Shown: piece after piece, positions 17,802 through 26,462 of the stretch | How positions within the stretch are numbered: position 1 is the stretch's first letter | Layout: the number at the start of each line of letters is the position of its first letter | Position numbers and translations under genes: made by a program | The notes under the pieces: generated by a model | Databases searched by the model: none | Told to the model about the DNA's origin: nothing | What the model saw: only the letters and a program-made list of their open reading frames with translations | DNA from: Myxococcales bacterium | Lineage (GTDB): Bacteria > Myxococcota_A > Polyangia > Nannocystales > Nannocystaceae | Direction: 5' to 3' | Assembly (NCBI GenBank): GCA_020633335.1 | Contig: JACKDU010000002.1 | Span: forward strand, 806,001 to 870,000 | DNA length: 64,000 nt

Positions 17802-19505
17802 CTAGCGGCCCCAGAGAACGAGCGCCGCGACCCCGACCGCGACCACGAGCGCGACCACGAGCGCGACCCAGCGCCCGCGTCGGCTCGGGGCCGCCGCCGC
17901 GACCTCGACCGCCGACGCCTGAGGGGCCCGCGCCGACGCCGGCGGAGGCGGCGACGGGAGGCTGCGGAGCGTCGGATCCAGGGCCTCGTCCGGGCCCGGG
18001 AGGCCCCGCGCGACGCAGGCGTCGAGGGCGGCGATGAGCTCCGCCGCGCTCCCGAAGCGGTCCTCGCGCTTCTTCGCCAGTCCGCGCACGAGGACCTCGG
18101 CGAGGCCCGTTCCGGCGAATTGCGGCGCGAGGTCGTCGAGGATGGGCGGCGGCGACGAGACGTGCATGACCAGGAGCGCGGAGGCGTTCGGTGACTCGAA
18201 GGGGTGGCGGCCGGTCAGCAGCAGGAAGAGGATCACGGCGACGGCGTAGAGATCGGCGCGGGCGTCCACCTCCTCGCCGAGGGCCTGCTCCGGGGCCATG
18301 TAGGTCGGCGTCCCGAAGACCATGCCCTCCTCTGTGAGGCGGGTCCGGGCCGCGTCATCGTCCTCGGCCGTCGTGAGCTTGGCGAGGCCGAGGTCGAGGA
18401 TCCTGACCCGCTCGGCCGGGCCGCCCGGATCGAGGACGAAGACGTTGGCCGGCTTGAGGTCGCGGTGGATGACGCCGACGTCGTGGGCGTGGGCAAGCCC
18501 CCGGAGGATCTCGCAGGTGAGCCGGACGGCCCGCCTCGGAGCGATCGGCCCCCGGTGCTGCAGATCCGAGAGGGAGCTCCCCTTGAGGAGCTCCATCACC
18601 AGGTAGGGGATCTCACCGGAGCGCCCGTGGCCGAGGACCTTCACGAAGTTCTCGTGGCCGATCCGCTGGATCGCCTCGATCTCGCGGGCGAAGCGTCGGA
18701 GCGCCTGGTCGTCGTTGAGGAGCGCGGGCAGGAGGGTCTTGAGCGCGACCTCAGCCCCGCCGTCGAGCGGCGACGCCCGGTAGACCGCCCCCATCCCGCC
18801 CTCGTCGAGGGGCGCGACGATCCGGTAGGTGTCGTCGATCACCGCGCCGATCTCGAGGCGCGCCGGGAGCATCGAGCCGCGCGGCGACGCGGAGCCCGGG
18901 ACGGTGGCGGTCGAGCGGGCGTCGAGGATCCGCGCGAACTCGGCGCGGGCCTCGTCGAGGAGCCCGGGGACGTCGCCCTTCGGGCAGCCGAGGGCGGCCG
19001 CGACGTCCTCGTCGGGGGCCCCGCGGAGCTCGGAGAGGACGAGGACGAGGCGGAGATCCGGCGCGAGGACCTGGAGGACCGCGTGGATCTCGAACTTGAG
19101 GCGGTCCCGCGGCGAGCTGGCGAAGGAGGCGACGGTCTCGTCAAAGGCGCCGCGCTCGTTGTAGGCGGCGGAGACCTCGCGGGCGATCCCGAGGATCCAG
19201 TGGTAGAAGCCCGTCCTGTCCGTGAGGTCAGGCAGCCGCCGCTCGGCGACCACGAAGACCTCCTCGCATGCCTCTTCGGCCAGGTCCTCGTCGGCGAGGA
19301 GGCCGAGGAGGAGGCGGAAGATCGCGATCTGATGGCGGCGCACGAGCTCGCCGTAGGCCGCCGGGTTGCCGCCGAGGTACTCGGTGAGCAGGCCCGCGTC
19401 GTCGAGGCCGAGCTCCTCCTCGGGCCCCTCCGGCGCGCCGAAGGAGGCGCCGAGCTCACGCCGAGGGTCGACCTCGATGAGCGGCAGCGTGGGCGAGAGG
19501 GTCAT
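17802..19505 (-). CDS. Fusion of an ECF-like sigma factor, Ser/Thr kinase and C-terminal TM
   Basis: This is a 567-residue three-part protein. Residues about 35-110 look like sigma-70 region 2 (YLGGNPAAYGELVRRHQIAIFRLLLGLL, then DLAEEACEEVFV). Residues about 135-195 look like region 4 (VLQVLAPDLRLVLVLSELRGAPDEDVAAALG). From about 222 a complete Hanks-type kinase follows: glycine loop DEGGMGAVYRA, VALK lysine, HRDLKPANV, DLG in place of DFG, and GTPTYMAPEQ. After a Pro/Ala linker, a single TM helix (about 545-565, WVALVVALVVAVGVAALVLW) ends the chain. All kinase catalytic residues are present. It follows the MscS-like gene by 9 bases. DNA binding and phosphorylation of its own sigma part are possible but inferred. 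Confidence 0.82.
   Translation of the reverse strand: MTLSPTLPLIEVDPRRELGASFGAPEGPEEELGLDDAGLLTEYLGGNPAAYGELVRRHQIAIFRLLLGLLADEDLAEEACEEVFVVAERRLPDLTDRTGFYHWILGIAREVSAAYNERGAFDETVASFASSPRDRLKFEIHAVLQVLAPDLRLVLVLSELRGAPDEDVAAALGCPKGDVPGLLDEARAEFARILDARSTATVPGSASPRGSMLPARLEIGAVIDDTYRIVAPLDEGGMGAVYRASPLDGGAEVALKTLLPALLNDDQALRRFAREIEAIQRIGHENFVKVLGHGRSGEIPYLVMELLKGSSLSDLQHRGPIAPRRAVRLTCEILRGLAHAHDVGVIHRDLKPANVFVLDPGGPAERVRILDLGLAKLTTAEDDDAARTRLTEEGMVFGTPTYMAPEQALGEEVDARADLYAVAVILFLLLTGRHPFESPNASALLVMHVSSPPPILDDLAPQFAGTGLAEVLVRGLAKKREDRFGSAAELIAALDACVARGLPGPDEALDPTLRSLPSPPPPASARAPQASAVEVAAAAPSRRGRWVALVVALVVAVGVAALVLWGR
19215..19232. repeat. Dispersed palindrome copy (inside the sigma-kinase gene)
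   Basis: CCTGTCC-GTGA-GGTCAGG. On the coding strand it encodes PDLTDR with CCT and AGG, both uncommon in this gene. It lies in the linker between the sigma region 2 helices. Confidence 0.6.
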
Positions 19506-19514
19506 CGACGCGGC

Positions 19515-20426
19515 TCAGCGCTCTCCGCCGCGGGCGGACGCCCCGCGCCGCGCGCGCGCCGCGCAGGTGAGGCCGTCGAGGACATGACGGGCGGGGATGA
19601 AGCGCTCCGCGCCCTTGGCGTCGCGGAGGACGACGCCGATCCCGACGAAGCCCTCGACGGTGCCCTCGACGTCGCCGAGGGTGACGCGATCGCCCGGGTT
19701 CACGAGCCGCCGCAGGTAGTAGTTGGCGATGATCTCCTCGGCCGGACGGCGCATCGACCAGGCGAAGAGGAACGCCATCGTCACCAGCAAGACGCCGACG
19801 ATGAGCGAGAGGTTGGCGGTGATGAAGGAGATGTCGACGCCGAGGAGATCGACGGCGATGGCGATGACGATCACCATGATCGCGATCTCGGTCGCCGCCT
19901 CGACCGGCCCCGCGTAGGGGCTCCGCATCTCCTTGAGCATCGCCCCCACCGCCCGCCGGGCGGCGTTGGCGACGAAGCCGCCCGCGGCCAGGACCAGGAG
20001 GACCGAGACCACCCGCGGCAGGTAGGCGAGGGCGCCGGCGAGGGCCTCACTCAGCGTGGTGAGGCCGAGGAGATCCGCCGCGCTCATGAACGCCATCAAG
20101 AGGATCGTGAAGTAGGCGAGCGAGGCGATCGCCCGCGACATCGTCATCGCGCCGTCGAAGGCCCGGAGGAGCTTGCCGAGCTGCGTCTTCTCGGTGAGCG
20201 CGTCGAGCCGGGTCATCCCGAGGACCCGGGCGACGACGCTCCGGATCACCCGGGCGACCAGCCACATCGCCAGGAGGAGGCCGATCGCGCTCAGGAGGGC
20301 GGGCGCGTGGGCGAGGATCGTCGCCCAGAGCGCCTCGACCGGCCGCAGCGCTGCGGACGTCACCGGCTCGAGCGCGGCCGCCGGCTCGCCGGCCCGGAGC
20401 GCTTCATTCACGAGGTTCATCATCAC
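19515..20426 (-). CDS. MscS-like mechanosensitive channel, short form
   Basis: This 303-residue inner-membrane protein has an amphipathic N-terminus, then about five hydrophobic helices with the pattern of the conserved TM-helix family. The C-terminal part is an MscS-type beta domain (NPGDRVTLGDVEGTVEGFVGIGVVLRDAKGAERFIPARHVLDG). It ends soon after this domain and lacks most of the usual cytoplasmic cage. It likely releases osmotic tension or senses membrane state. The start is one of three Met codons in a row (20426 used). The gene overlaps the small upstream gene by 23 bases and is followed after 9 bases by the sigma-kinase gene, so the three probably form one transcript. Confidence 0.8.
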   Translation of the reverse strand: MMMNLVNEALRAGEPAAALEPVTSAALRPVEALWATILAHAPALLSAIGLLLAMWLVARVIRSVVARVLGMTRLDALTEKTQLGKLLRAFDGAMTMSRAIASLAYFTILLMAFMSAADLLGLTTLSEALAGALAYLPRVVSVLLVLAAGGFVANAARRAVGAMLKEMRSPYAGPVEAATEIAIMVIVIAIAVDLLGVDISFITANLSLIVGVLLVTMAFLFAWSMRRPAEEIIANYYLRRLVNPGDRVTLGDVEGTVEGFVGIGVVLRDAKGAERFIPARHVLDGLTCAARARRGASARGGER

Positions 20427-20658
20427 TCTCCGCGCTCCCGTCTTCGCCGGCCCCGGAGGCCGTCGCGGCGTTGTTGAGCAGCCCCTGGACCGGCGCGACG
20501 AAGATCAACCGGGCGAACTCGGTCGCGGTCGCCATCAGCGCGACGCGCTGCATCACCCGGTCCTGCACGTCATCCCGCGGCCGCTGCTCGAGGGCGACGC
20601 TCAGCAGCGCCTTGATGTCGAGGGGAGACGTCCCCCCAGGTCTCGCGCCACGGTCCAT
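20404..20658 (-). CDS. Small protein preceding the MscS-like channel
   Basis: This 84-residue protein has a basic N-terminus and a central amphipathic region (DIKALLSVALEQRPRDDVQDRVMQRVALMATATEFARLIFVAPVQGLL). The C-terminus is acidic. There is no clear membrane span and no known domain. Its end overlaps the channel gene start by 23 bases, which argues for translational coupling and that the gene is real. Function is unknown; a channel accessory is possible. Confidence 0.55.
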   Translation of the reverse strand: MDRGARPGGTSPLDIKALLSVALEQRPRDDVQDRVMQRVALMATATEFARLIFVAPVQGLLNNAATASGAGEDGSAESDDEPRE

Positions 20659-20849
20659 GGCCCCACGCTATCGCAGGGTCAGCGCCAGATCTTCATCTGG
20701 GACAACGTCGCCCCGCGCATCGGCCTGGTCTACGACTGCGCGGGCACCGGGCGAGCCTCGCCGCGACCGCGCGGCCGGCGAGGCGCGCCCGCGCCCCTCG
20801 CCCGCGACGCAGGGTCTCACCACCCCCTCTGACTCTGGCTTCGCTACCC

Positions 20850-22091
20850 CTACGCCTTGGATCGCGGCCGGCTCAGCGGCCCCGGCGGCTCGTCGAGCGC
20901 GCAGCGGACCCCGCCGGCGTCCATCAGGGCGATGCAGCGGTTGCAGTTGTCGCAGCGGGTCCGCTCGATCTCGCCCCGACGCATCCGGACGACGAGGTCG
21001 GGATCGGCGATCAGCGCCCGCGCCATCGCCACGAACTCGAAGCCGTCGGCCGCCGCCGCCTCGAGGTTGGCCCGGCTCACCAGGCCGCCGAGGAGCGCCA
21101 GCGGCATCTTCACCGCCGCCCGCACCTGGAGCGCGAGCTCGCGGAGGAAGCACTCCTCGAAGGGATAGCGGCGGACCACCAGGGGCCCGAAGAGGCGGAG
21201 CGCCCAGCGCTGGGCGGCGCTCGGCTCGACCGCGATCATGTCGGCGAGCGGCCGACCGCCGCGAAGGAGGAAGAGCGGCGTCTTCGAGGTGTAGCCGCCG
21301 CTCAGCACCAGGAGGTCGACGCCCGCGGCCTCGAGCGCGCGGGCGATCGCCACCGCCTCGTCGATCTCGAGGCCGCCGCGGAAGCCGTCGCGGAGGTTCA
21401 TCTTCACGACGATCGGCATCGCCTCGCCGATCGCCTCGCGGGTCGCGGCGACCACCGCGAGCGGCATCCGCAGGCGCCCCTCGAGCGAGCCTCCCCAGCG
21501 ATCACGGCGGCGGTTCACCGAGGGCGTGAGGAACTGCGAGAGGAGGTAGCCGTGCCCCATGTGGAGCTCGACCGCGCCGAAGCCGGCGCCCTGGGCCATC
21601 GCCGCCGCCTCCGCGAAGTCGGCGATCGTCACCTCGATCTCGGCCTCGCTCATCGCCCGGCTCCAGGGCTCCCCCGAGAGCGCGCCGTAGGCGTTGAAGA
21701 CCCGCGAGGGCGCGAGCGGCCGCTCACCGCGGGGGCGCTGGAGCTTGGAGAAGAAGCCGCAGTGGGTGAGCTGGAGCGAGGCCTCGCCGCCGGCCGCGCG
21801 GACCGCCGCGGTGAGCGGCCGGAGGGCCTCGGCGGTCGCCGGCGTCATCAACAATTGCTCGGCGAACGAGCGCCCGCCCGGGCTCACCGCGCAGTAGGCG
21901 ACCGTGGTCAGGCCGACGCCGCCAGCCGCCAGCGCCCGGTGGTGCTCGATCAGCGCCGGCGAGGGCAGCCCGCCCGGGCTCATCCCCTCGTAGGTCGCGG
22001 ACTTGATCACCCGGCTCTGGAGCGCGAGGCCGCGGAGTCGGGTCGGCTCGAAGTAGATCATCTGCGCCCTCTCACCTGTCCCTTTGGACAT
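20850..22091 (-). CDS. NADH:flavin oxidoreductase, old yellow enzyme family
   Basis: This 413-residue flavin-dependent reductase is a TIM barrel of the OYE superfamily. It has the family motif HMGHGYLLSQFLTPSVNRRRDRWGG with the conserved HxGHGYL and substrate-acid residues. The C-terminal segment VAMARALIADPDLVVRMRRGE and the cysteine cluster CDNCNRC resemble 2,4-dienoyl-CoA reductase-type members, which carry an Fe-S site. Here the protein ends about 20 residues after that cluster, so the extra C-terminal flavodoxin-like domains are absent. An ATG at 22061 (MIYFEPTRLRG) is an alternative and perhaps better start, since the first ten codons of the longer form overlap a copy of the dispersed palindrome. 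The substrate is unknown. Confidence 0.88.
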   Translation of the reverse strand: MSKGTGERAQMIYFEPTRLRGLALQSRVIKSATYEGMSPGGLPSPALIEHHRALAAGGVGLTTVAYCAVSPGGRSFAEQLLMTPATAEALRPLTAAVRAAGGEASLQLTHCGFFSKLQRPRGERPLAPSRVFNAYGALSGEPWSRAMSEAEIEVTIADFAEAAAMAQGAGFGAVELHMGHGYLLSQFLTPSVNRRRDRWGGSLEGRLRMPLAVVAATREAIGEAMPIVVKMNLRDGFRGGLEIDEAVAIARALEAAGVDLLVLSGGYTSKTPLFLLRGGRPLADMIAVEPSAAQRWALRLFGPLVVRRYPFEECFLRELALQVRAAVKMPLALLGGLVSRANLEAAAADGFEFVAMARALIADPDLVVRMRRGEIERTRCDNCNRCIALMDAGGVRCALDEPPGPLSRPRSKA

Positions 22092-22092
22092 T
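22075..22092. repeat. Dispersed palindrome copy (start of the OYE-family gene)
   Basis: CCTGTCC-CTTT-GGACATT. The upstream in-frame ATG of the oxidoreductase gene (22089-22091) is inside the right arm. This suggests the true start is the ATG at 22061 and the element is 5' untranslated sequence. Confidence 0.55.
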
Positions 22093-22103
22093 CACGAGGC
22101 GGC

Positions 22104-22763
22104 CTAGCGCGCCGCCCCCTCCCCCTCCGCGCCAGCGCGCGCCTGGCTGATCGCCAGGGCGATCGCCCGGGGGTAGAGCGCATGCTCGGCCGCGTGGATC
22201 CGCTGGTGGAGCGCGTCGGCGTCGTCGCCGGCGAGCACCGGCACCGCCGCCTGGGCGATGATCGGTCCGTCGTCGACCGCCGGCCGCACGAGGTGGACCG
22301 TGCACCCGCTGATCGTCACCCCGGCCGCGAGCGCCTGCTCGACCGCCCGCAACCCGCGAAACGAGGGCAGGAGGCTCGGGTGGAGGTTGAGCACTCGATC
22401 GGCGAAGGCGTCGAGCAAGACCGGGGTGCAGATCCGCATCCACCCGGCCATCGCCACCCACTCGACCTCCATCGCCCGCAGCGCCTCGACGACCGCGGCG
22501 TCGAATTCCTCGCGCCCGCCGAAGCCCCGGTGATCGACCAGGCGCGCCGGGATCCCGCGCTCGCTCGCCCGGGTCGCCACGTAGGCGCCGGGGTTGTTGT
22601 AGACGAGGCCGGCGATCCGGTAGGGAGCCCCGCCCGCGGCCGCCGCGTCGGCGATCGCCGCGAAGTTCGACCCCGAGCCCGAGGCGAGGATCCCGAGGCG
22701 GACCGGCGGTCCCGACCAGGGCGGAGGATCGGACGCGGGAGAGAGGAGCATCGCCGCCCTCAT
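22104..22763 (-). CDS. purN: Phosphoribosylglycinamide formyltransferase (GART)
   Basis: This enzyme uses 10-formyltetrahydrofolate to formylate GAR in step 3 of purine synthesis. The 219-residue chain has the substrate loop GILASGSGSNFAAI, the catalytic region VLNLHPSLLPSFRG (Asn and His), and the catalytic Asp in VDDGPIIAQAAVPV. The length is normal for PurN with a short N-terminal extension. An ATG at 22751 is an alternative start. The gene stands alone and is not linked to other purine genes. It ends 13 bases before the upstream in-frame ATG of the oxidoreductase gene. Confidence 0.95.
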   Translation of the reverse strand: MRAAMLLSPASDPPPWSGPPVRLGILASGSGSNFAAIADAAAAGGAPYRIAGLVYNNPGAYVATRASERGIPARLVDHRGFGGREEFDAAVVEALRAMEVEWVAMAGWMRICTPVLLDAFADRVLNLHPSLLPSFRGLRAVEQALAAGVTISGCTVHLVRPAVDDGPIIAQAAVPVLAGDDADALHQRIHAAEHALYPRAIALAISQARAGAEGEGAAR

Positions 22764-22805
22764 ACCCGAGACCCGCCGGCACCGACAAGGCCGGAGGGAC
22801 CCGCC

Positions 22806-23381
22806 TCAGCGACACTCGGTCCGCGTCTCGGTGAGGCGGAGGTCGGTGAGGATGATCTCGATGATCGGATCCATCCACGTCTCGGTGCCGCTGATGCCCG
22901 CGCCGACCCCGATGATCGACGTCTTCACCCGCCCGACCCCCGGGATGTTGATGTAGGCGCAGTAGTGGAGCGGGCGATCGAAGGTCGTCGACACCATGAG
23001 CATCGTCGTCGGCGGCAGGCCCTCCTTCGTCCCCGCCATGCGCCACAACTTGACCTTGATCGCGCCCCCCTCGGGGACGACCTTGAGATCGTCGAGCGTG
23101 CCGTCGGCCTTCGGCGTCGCCGCGAGTTCGATCTCCTCCCCCGGGAGGATGACGATGGCGTCAGGGCCGACGACGTAGGGCGAGCGCGGATAGACCCCCT
23201 CCCAGACATGGGTCGCGTCGACCTGGATCCGCTGCGGCGTGTCGGGGCGGCAGGCTCGCTCGGCGCAGCTCGCCGCGATCTCCTCGTCGGTCGGCCCCGC
23301 GGGCGTCGCCTTGCCCTTGCGGCCGGCGCAGGCGCAGACGAGGCACATCATGCCGATGATGACGGGGGTCCGCAGCTCCAT
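22806..23381 (-). CDS. Small lipoprotein of unknown function
   Basis: This 191-residue protein has a signal peptide with a cysteine-rich lipobox (MMCLVCAC). The next residues are basic (AGRKGK). Two Cys lie in SCAERACR, another in LHYCAYINI, and the protein ends TRTECR. The mature part seems to be a single beta-rich domain (VDATHVWEGVYPRSPYVVGPDAIVILPGEEIELAATPKADG). Unlike many lipoproteins here it has no Ser/Thr stalk. No family is recognised. It lies 42 bases upstream of purN on the same strand, so co-transcription is possible without implying a shared role. Confidence 0.7.
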   Translation of the reverse strand: MELRTPVIIGMMCLVCACAGRKGKATPAGPTDEEIAASCAERACRPDTPQRIQVDATHVWEGVYPRSPYVVGPDAIVILPGEEIELAATPKADGTLDDLKVVPEGGAIKVKLWRMAGTKEGLPPTTMLMVSTTFDRPLHYCAYINIPGVGRVKTSIIGVGAGISGTETWMDPIIEIILTDLRLTETRTECR

Positions 23382-23438
23382 CGCCGCATCCTAGCGCGGC
23401 GCGTGAATGCCGGGGACGGGCGACCTCGCGCGCCCGCC

Positions 23439-24833
23439 CTACTTCGGATCGGGGCAGCAGCTCGGGTGCCCCGGCGAGCCGCAATCCGGATCGTCCTCGG
23501 GCTCGACGCAGACCCCGCAGCAGGGCGGGTGCCCGTCGCCCCCGCAGGCCGGATCGACCTCCTTCGACACGCAGCCCGCGCAGTCCCAGCGCCAATTGTC
23601 GAGGATCGCCGCGCTCGCCTTGTTCGAATCACCCATGTCCATGATCGCGACCGCGAAGGTGAAGCTCTCGAGCGGGTTCACCGGCGCCTCGACGCTCGCC
23701 CAGCCGGTCGACCCATGGCCCTCGAAGCCGGTGCCGGCGAGCTCGGGGTCGTCGAGGACGTAGCCGGCGCTCTCCATCGCCGTCGCCAGCGAGGTCACGG
23801 TCAGCGGCTCGCCCTCGAAGAAGGTGATGTTGCCGGTGTAGGCCTCGCTGGTCGACCAGGCGATCAGCATGTCGTTGAACTCCTTGTCGACGAAGGCCGG
23901 GTACTCCGACGAGAAGAAGACGAAGTCAAAGAGGAAGCCGTGGACGCCCTCCGGCGCCGTGACGTCGAAGGCGAGCGCGAGCTGATCGTTGGGGTCCTGG
24001 TTGCCGAGCACCCAGTTCGGCCAGATGCTGTCGGAGCAGTCGCCGACGCCGTCGCAGCCCATGAAGGGGGTCCCGCCGGCGCCGCCGTTCGAGCCCATCG
24101 CCGGCTCCAGCGGGGCCATCAGCGCGTCGCCGTCGTCGTTGGCGTTGTTGTTGTTGTCGTACTGCGAGCCCGGCGGCTCGATCAGCGCGCCGTCGCCGTC
24201 GGGGACGCCGAGGCGGCCGGTCGAGATGATCAGGAAGCGCTCGCCCTCCCGCGGGCGAAAGAGCGGCATCCCCGGCATGTTGGGGTCCTCGGCCTCGCCG
24301 AAGGACGCCGCCACCCGCCACGACTCCGGGTTGTTCCACTGGCTGAACTTCTTGAAGCGGGCGTTGGAGATCGGGATCGTGTTGTCGATCGCCCCCTTGC
24401 AGCCGACCCCGAGGGCGGCGAAGGCGTGATCGCTCTTCGAGCCGTCGAGGCCGAGGTCGCAGACCACGAGCTCGCCCGGGGCGGCGCACACCTCGTCGCC
24501 GCCGGTCGTCGTCGGGTCGCCCGTCGTCGTCGCGACCGCGGTGGTCCCGGAGGTCTCGCCCGCGCTCGTCGACCCGCCGCTCCCGGTCGAGCCGCCGCTC
24601 GTCGATCCGCTCGCCGACCCGTCGCTCGTCGACCCGCCGCTCGTCGATCCGCCGCTGGTCGACCCGCCGCTCGACGTCGAGTCGCCGATCGTCCCGCTCG
24701 ATCCGCTCGCCGACGCCGAGAAGCCGTCGCTCGCCGACCCGTCGTCGCCGCAGGCGACGAGCGACGCCGCGACCAGCGCGACCACCACGCGCGCGTACGC
24801 GCGCCGACTCTCACCGCGAGGACCAAAGAGCAT
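23439..24833 (-). CDS. Stalked lipoprotein with choice-of-anchor L domain
   Basis: Starting at the ATG at 24833 this is a 464-residue lipoprotein. The lipobox ends VAASLVAC. About 80 residues of (G)GSTS repeats follow, encoded by 15-base DNA repeats. The main domain matches the choice-of-anchor L family: FAALGVGCKGAID, FLIISTGRLG, LAFDVTAPEGVHGFLFDFVFFSSEYPAFVDKEFNDMLIAW and FTFAVAIMDMGDSNKASAAILDNW. The C-terminus has two DPxCxxxGHPxCC motifs, as in the IgGFc-type lipoprotein. The longer frame to 24908 begins with an unlikely leader. The place is probably the cell surface. Role unknown. Confidence 0.82.
   Translation of the reverse strand: MLFGPRGESRRAYARVVVALVAASLVACGDDGSASDGFSASASGSSGTIGDSTSSGGSTSGGSTSGGSTSDGSASGSTSGGSTGSGGSTSAGETSGTTAVATTTGDPTTTGGDEVCAAPGELVVCDLGLDGSKSDHAFAALGVGCKGAIDNTIPISNARFKKFSQWNNPESWRVAASFGEAEDPNMPGMPLFRPREGERFLIISTGRLGVPDGDGALIEPPGSQYDNNNNANDDGDALMAPLEPAMGSNGGAGGTPFMGCDGVGDCSDSIWPNWVLGNQDPNDQLALAFDVTAPEGVHGFLFDFVFFSSEYPAFVDKEFNDMLIAWSTSEAYTGNITFFEGEPLTVTSLATAMESAGYVLDDPELAGTGFEGHGSTGWASVEAPVNPLESFTFAVAIMDMGDSNKASAAILDNWRWDCAGCVSKEVDPACGGDGHPPCCGVCVEPEDDPDCGSPGHPSCCPDPK
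24571..24690. repeat. 15-base tandem-like repeats encoding GGSTS stalk
   Basis: Units similar to GTCGACCCGCCGCTC are repeated about eight times with small changes. They encode the Ser/Thr/Gly stalk of the choice-of-anchor L lipoprotein. Such arrays can change length by slippage without shifting the frame. Confidence 0.6.
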
Positions 24834-24955
24834 GGGGACCTTCCCCGGCCGCGCGACCACGCGCCGCGGCCGAGGGACCACTATCACAGATCCGCACATG
24901 CTCGGCAACGCCCCTCGCTTGACGCGCGCCCGGGCGATCGCCCAAAACCCGGAGG

Positions 24956-26389
24956 ATGCTCGCCGAACGCTACCCCTTCTACCTCGCCGGCCGACCCCGC
25001 GGGTCCGAGGACATGCTCGAGGTCCGCGACAAGCTCCGCGGCGAGGTCGTCACCCGGGTCGCGCGCGCCGACCGGGCCGCGGTCGACGAGGCGATCGCCG
25101 CCGCCGCCGCGGCCGCGCCGGCGCTCCGCGATCTCCCGCCCTACGCGCGTCAGCGCGCCCTCGAGCACTGCGTCCGCCGCTTCGAGGAGCGCTTCGAGGA
25201 GCTCGCGCGGGCCCTCTCGATCGAGGCCGGCAAGCCGATCCGCGACGCCCGCGGCGAGGTCACCCGCCTCATCGACACCTTCCGCTACGCCGCTGGCGAG
25301 GCGATCCGGATCGGCGGCGAGGTGATGAACCTCGAGATCTCGCCCCGCGCCCGCGGCTACCGCGGGAGCTGGCGGCGGGTGCCGATCGGCCCCTGCGCCT
25401 TCATCACGCCCTTCAACTTCCCGCTCAACCTGGTCGCCCACAAGGTCGCGCCGGCCCTGGCGATCGGCTGCCCCTTCGTCCTCCGGCCGGCCTCGTCGAC
25501 GCCGATCGGCGCGCTGATCATCGGCGAGATCCTGGCCGAGACCGAGCTCCCCGCCGGCGCCTTCTCGATCGTCCCCTCGACCCACGCCGCCGCCGAGCCC
25601 CTGGTCACCGACGAGCGCCTCCGCCTCCTCTCCTTCACCGGCTCGGGCGCGGTCGGCTGGGGGATGAAGGCGCGGGCTGGCACCAAGAAGGTCTCGCTCG
25701 AGCTCGGGGGCAACGCCGCCTGCGTGGTCGACGAGGGCGCCGATCTCGACGACGTCGTCGAGCGCCTGATCGTCGGCGCCTTCTACCAGTCGGGGCAGAG
25801 CTGCGTGTCGGTCCAGCGGATCATCGCCCACGCCTCGCTCTACGACGAGCTCCGCGAGCGCCTGGTCACCCGCGCACGCGCCCTCCCGGTCGGCGATCCC
25901 GGCGACGAGGCGACCTTCATCGGGCCGATGATCGCCGAGTCCGAGGCCGCGCGGGTGATCGAGTGGGTCGACGAGGCCCGCACGCTCGGCGCCCGGGTCC
26001 TCTGCGGCGGCACCCGCGAGGGCCCGCTGGTCGCCGCGACCCTGGTCGAGGAGGTCCCCCGCCACGCCCGCCTCTACTGCGACGAGGTCTTCGGCCCGGT
26101 CGCCTGCCTGAGCCGCTTCGAAGACTTTGAGGAGGCGCTCCGCGAGGTCAACGACTCCCGCTACGGCCTCCAGGCCGGCGTCTTCACCCGCGACATCGAC
26201 CGCGTGCAGCGGGCCTGGGACACCCTCGAGGTCGGCGGCGTGATCATCAACGACGTCCCCTCGTGGCGGGTCGATCACATGCCCTACGGCGGCGTCAAGG
26301 CGAGCGGCACCGGCCGCGAGGGGATCCGCTTCTCGATCGAGGCGATGAGCGAGCTCCGCCTCCTGGTGATCCGCGAGCGCCCGCGCTAG
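24956..26389 (+). CDS. Aldehyde dehydrogenase (NAD(P)-dependent)
   Basis: This 477-residue ALDH oxidises an aldehyde to an acid. It has FITPFNFPLNLVAHKVAPALAIGCPFVLRPAS for cofactor binding and FTGSGAVG for the Rossmann glycine. The general base Glu249 lies in LELGGNA and the catalytic Cys283 in YQSGQSCVSVQR. The C-terminal GGVKASGTGREG and EVFGPVACLSRF segments are also typical. The length is normal. The start has GGAGG directly upstream. The substrate cannot be told; it is related to glyceraldehyde-3-P, lactaldehyde and semialdehyde dehydrogenases. It is divergent from the choice-of-anchor L lipoprotein. Confidence 0.93.
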   Translation: MLAERYPFYLAGRPRGSEDMLEVRDKLRGEVVTRVARADRAAVDEAIAAAAAAAPALRDLPPYARQRALEHCVRRFEERFEELARALSIEAGKPIRDARGEVTRLIDTFRYAAGEAIRIGGEVMNLEISPRARGYRGSWRRVPIGPCAFITPFNFPLNLVAHKVAPALAIGCPFVLRPASSTPIGALIIGEILAETELPAGAFSIVPSTHAAAEPLVTDERLRLLSFTGSGAVGWGMKARAGTKKVSLELGGNAACVVDEGADLDDVVERLIVGAFYQSGQSCVSVQRIIAHASLYDELRERLVTRARALPVGDPGDEATFIGPMIAESEAARVIEWVDEARTLGARVLCGGTREGPLVAATLVEEVPRHARLYCDEVFGPVACLSRFEDFEEALREVNDSRYGLQAGVFTRDIDRVQRAWDTLEVGGVIINDVPSWRVDHMPYGGVKASGTGREGIRFSIEAMSELRLLVIRERPR

Positions 26390-26462
26390 CCAGCCCCCCA
26401 AAGGCACGCGCGCGCGCCCTCGGCCCTTGCGCCCGGACCCCGACGCAGCGACGATCGCGGCG

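Noticed and set aside
21552..25325. A 1257-residue plus-strand open frame across the OYE, purN and lipoprotein genes
   Set aside because: It is the antisense shadow of four recognisable minus-strand genes and shows no domain.
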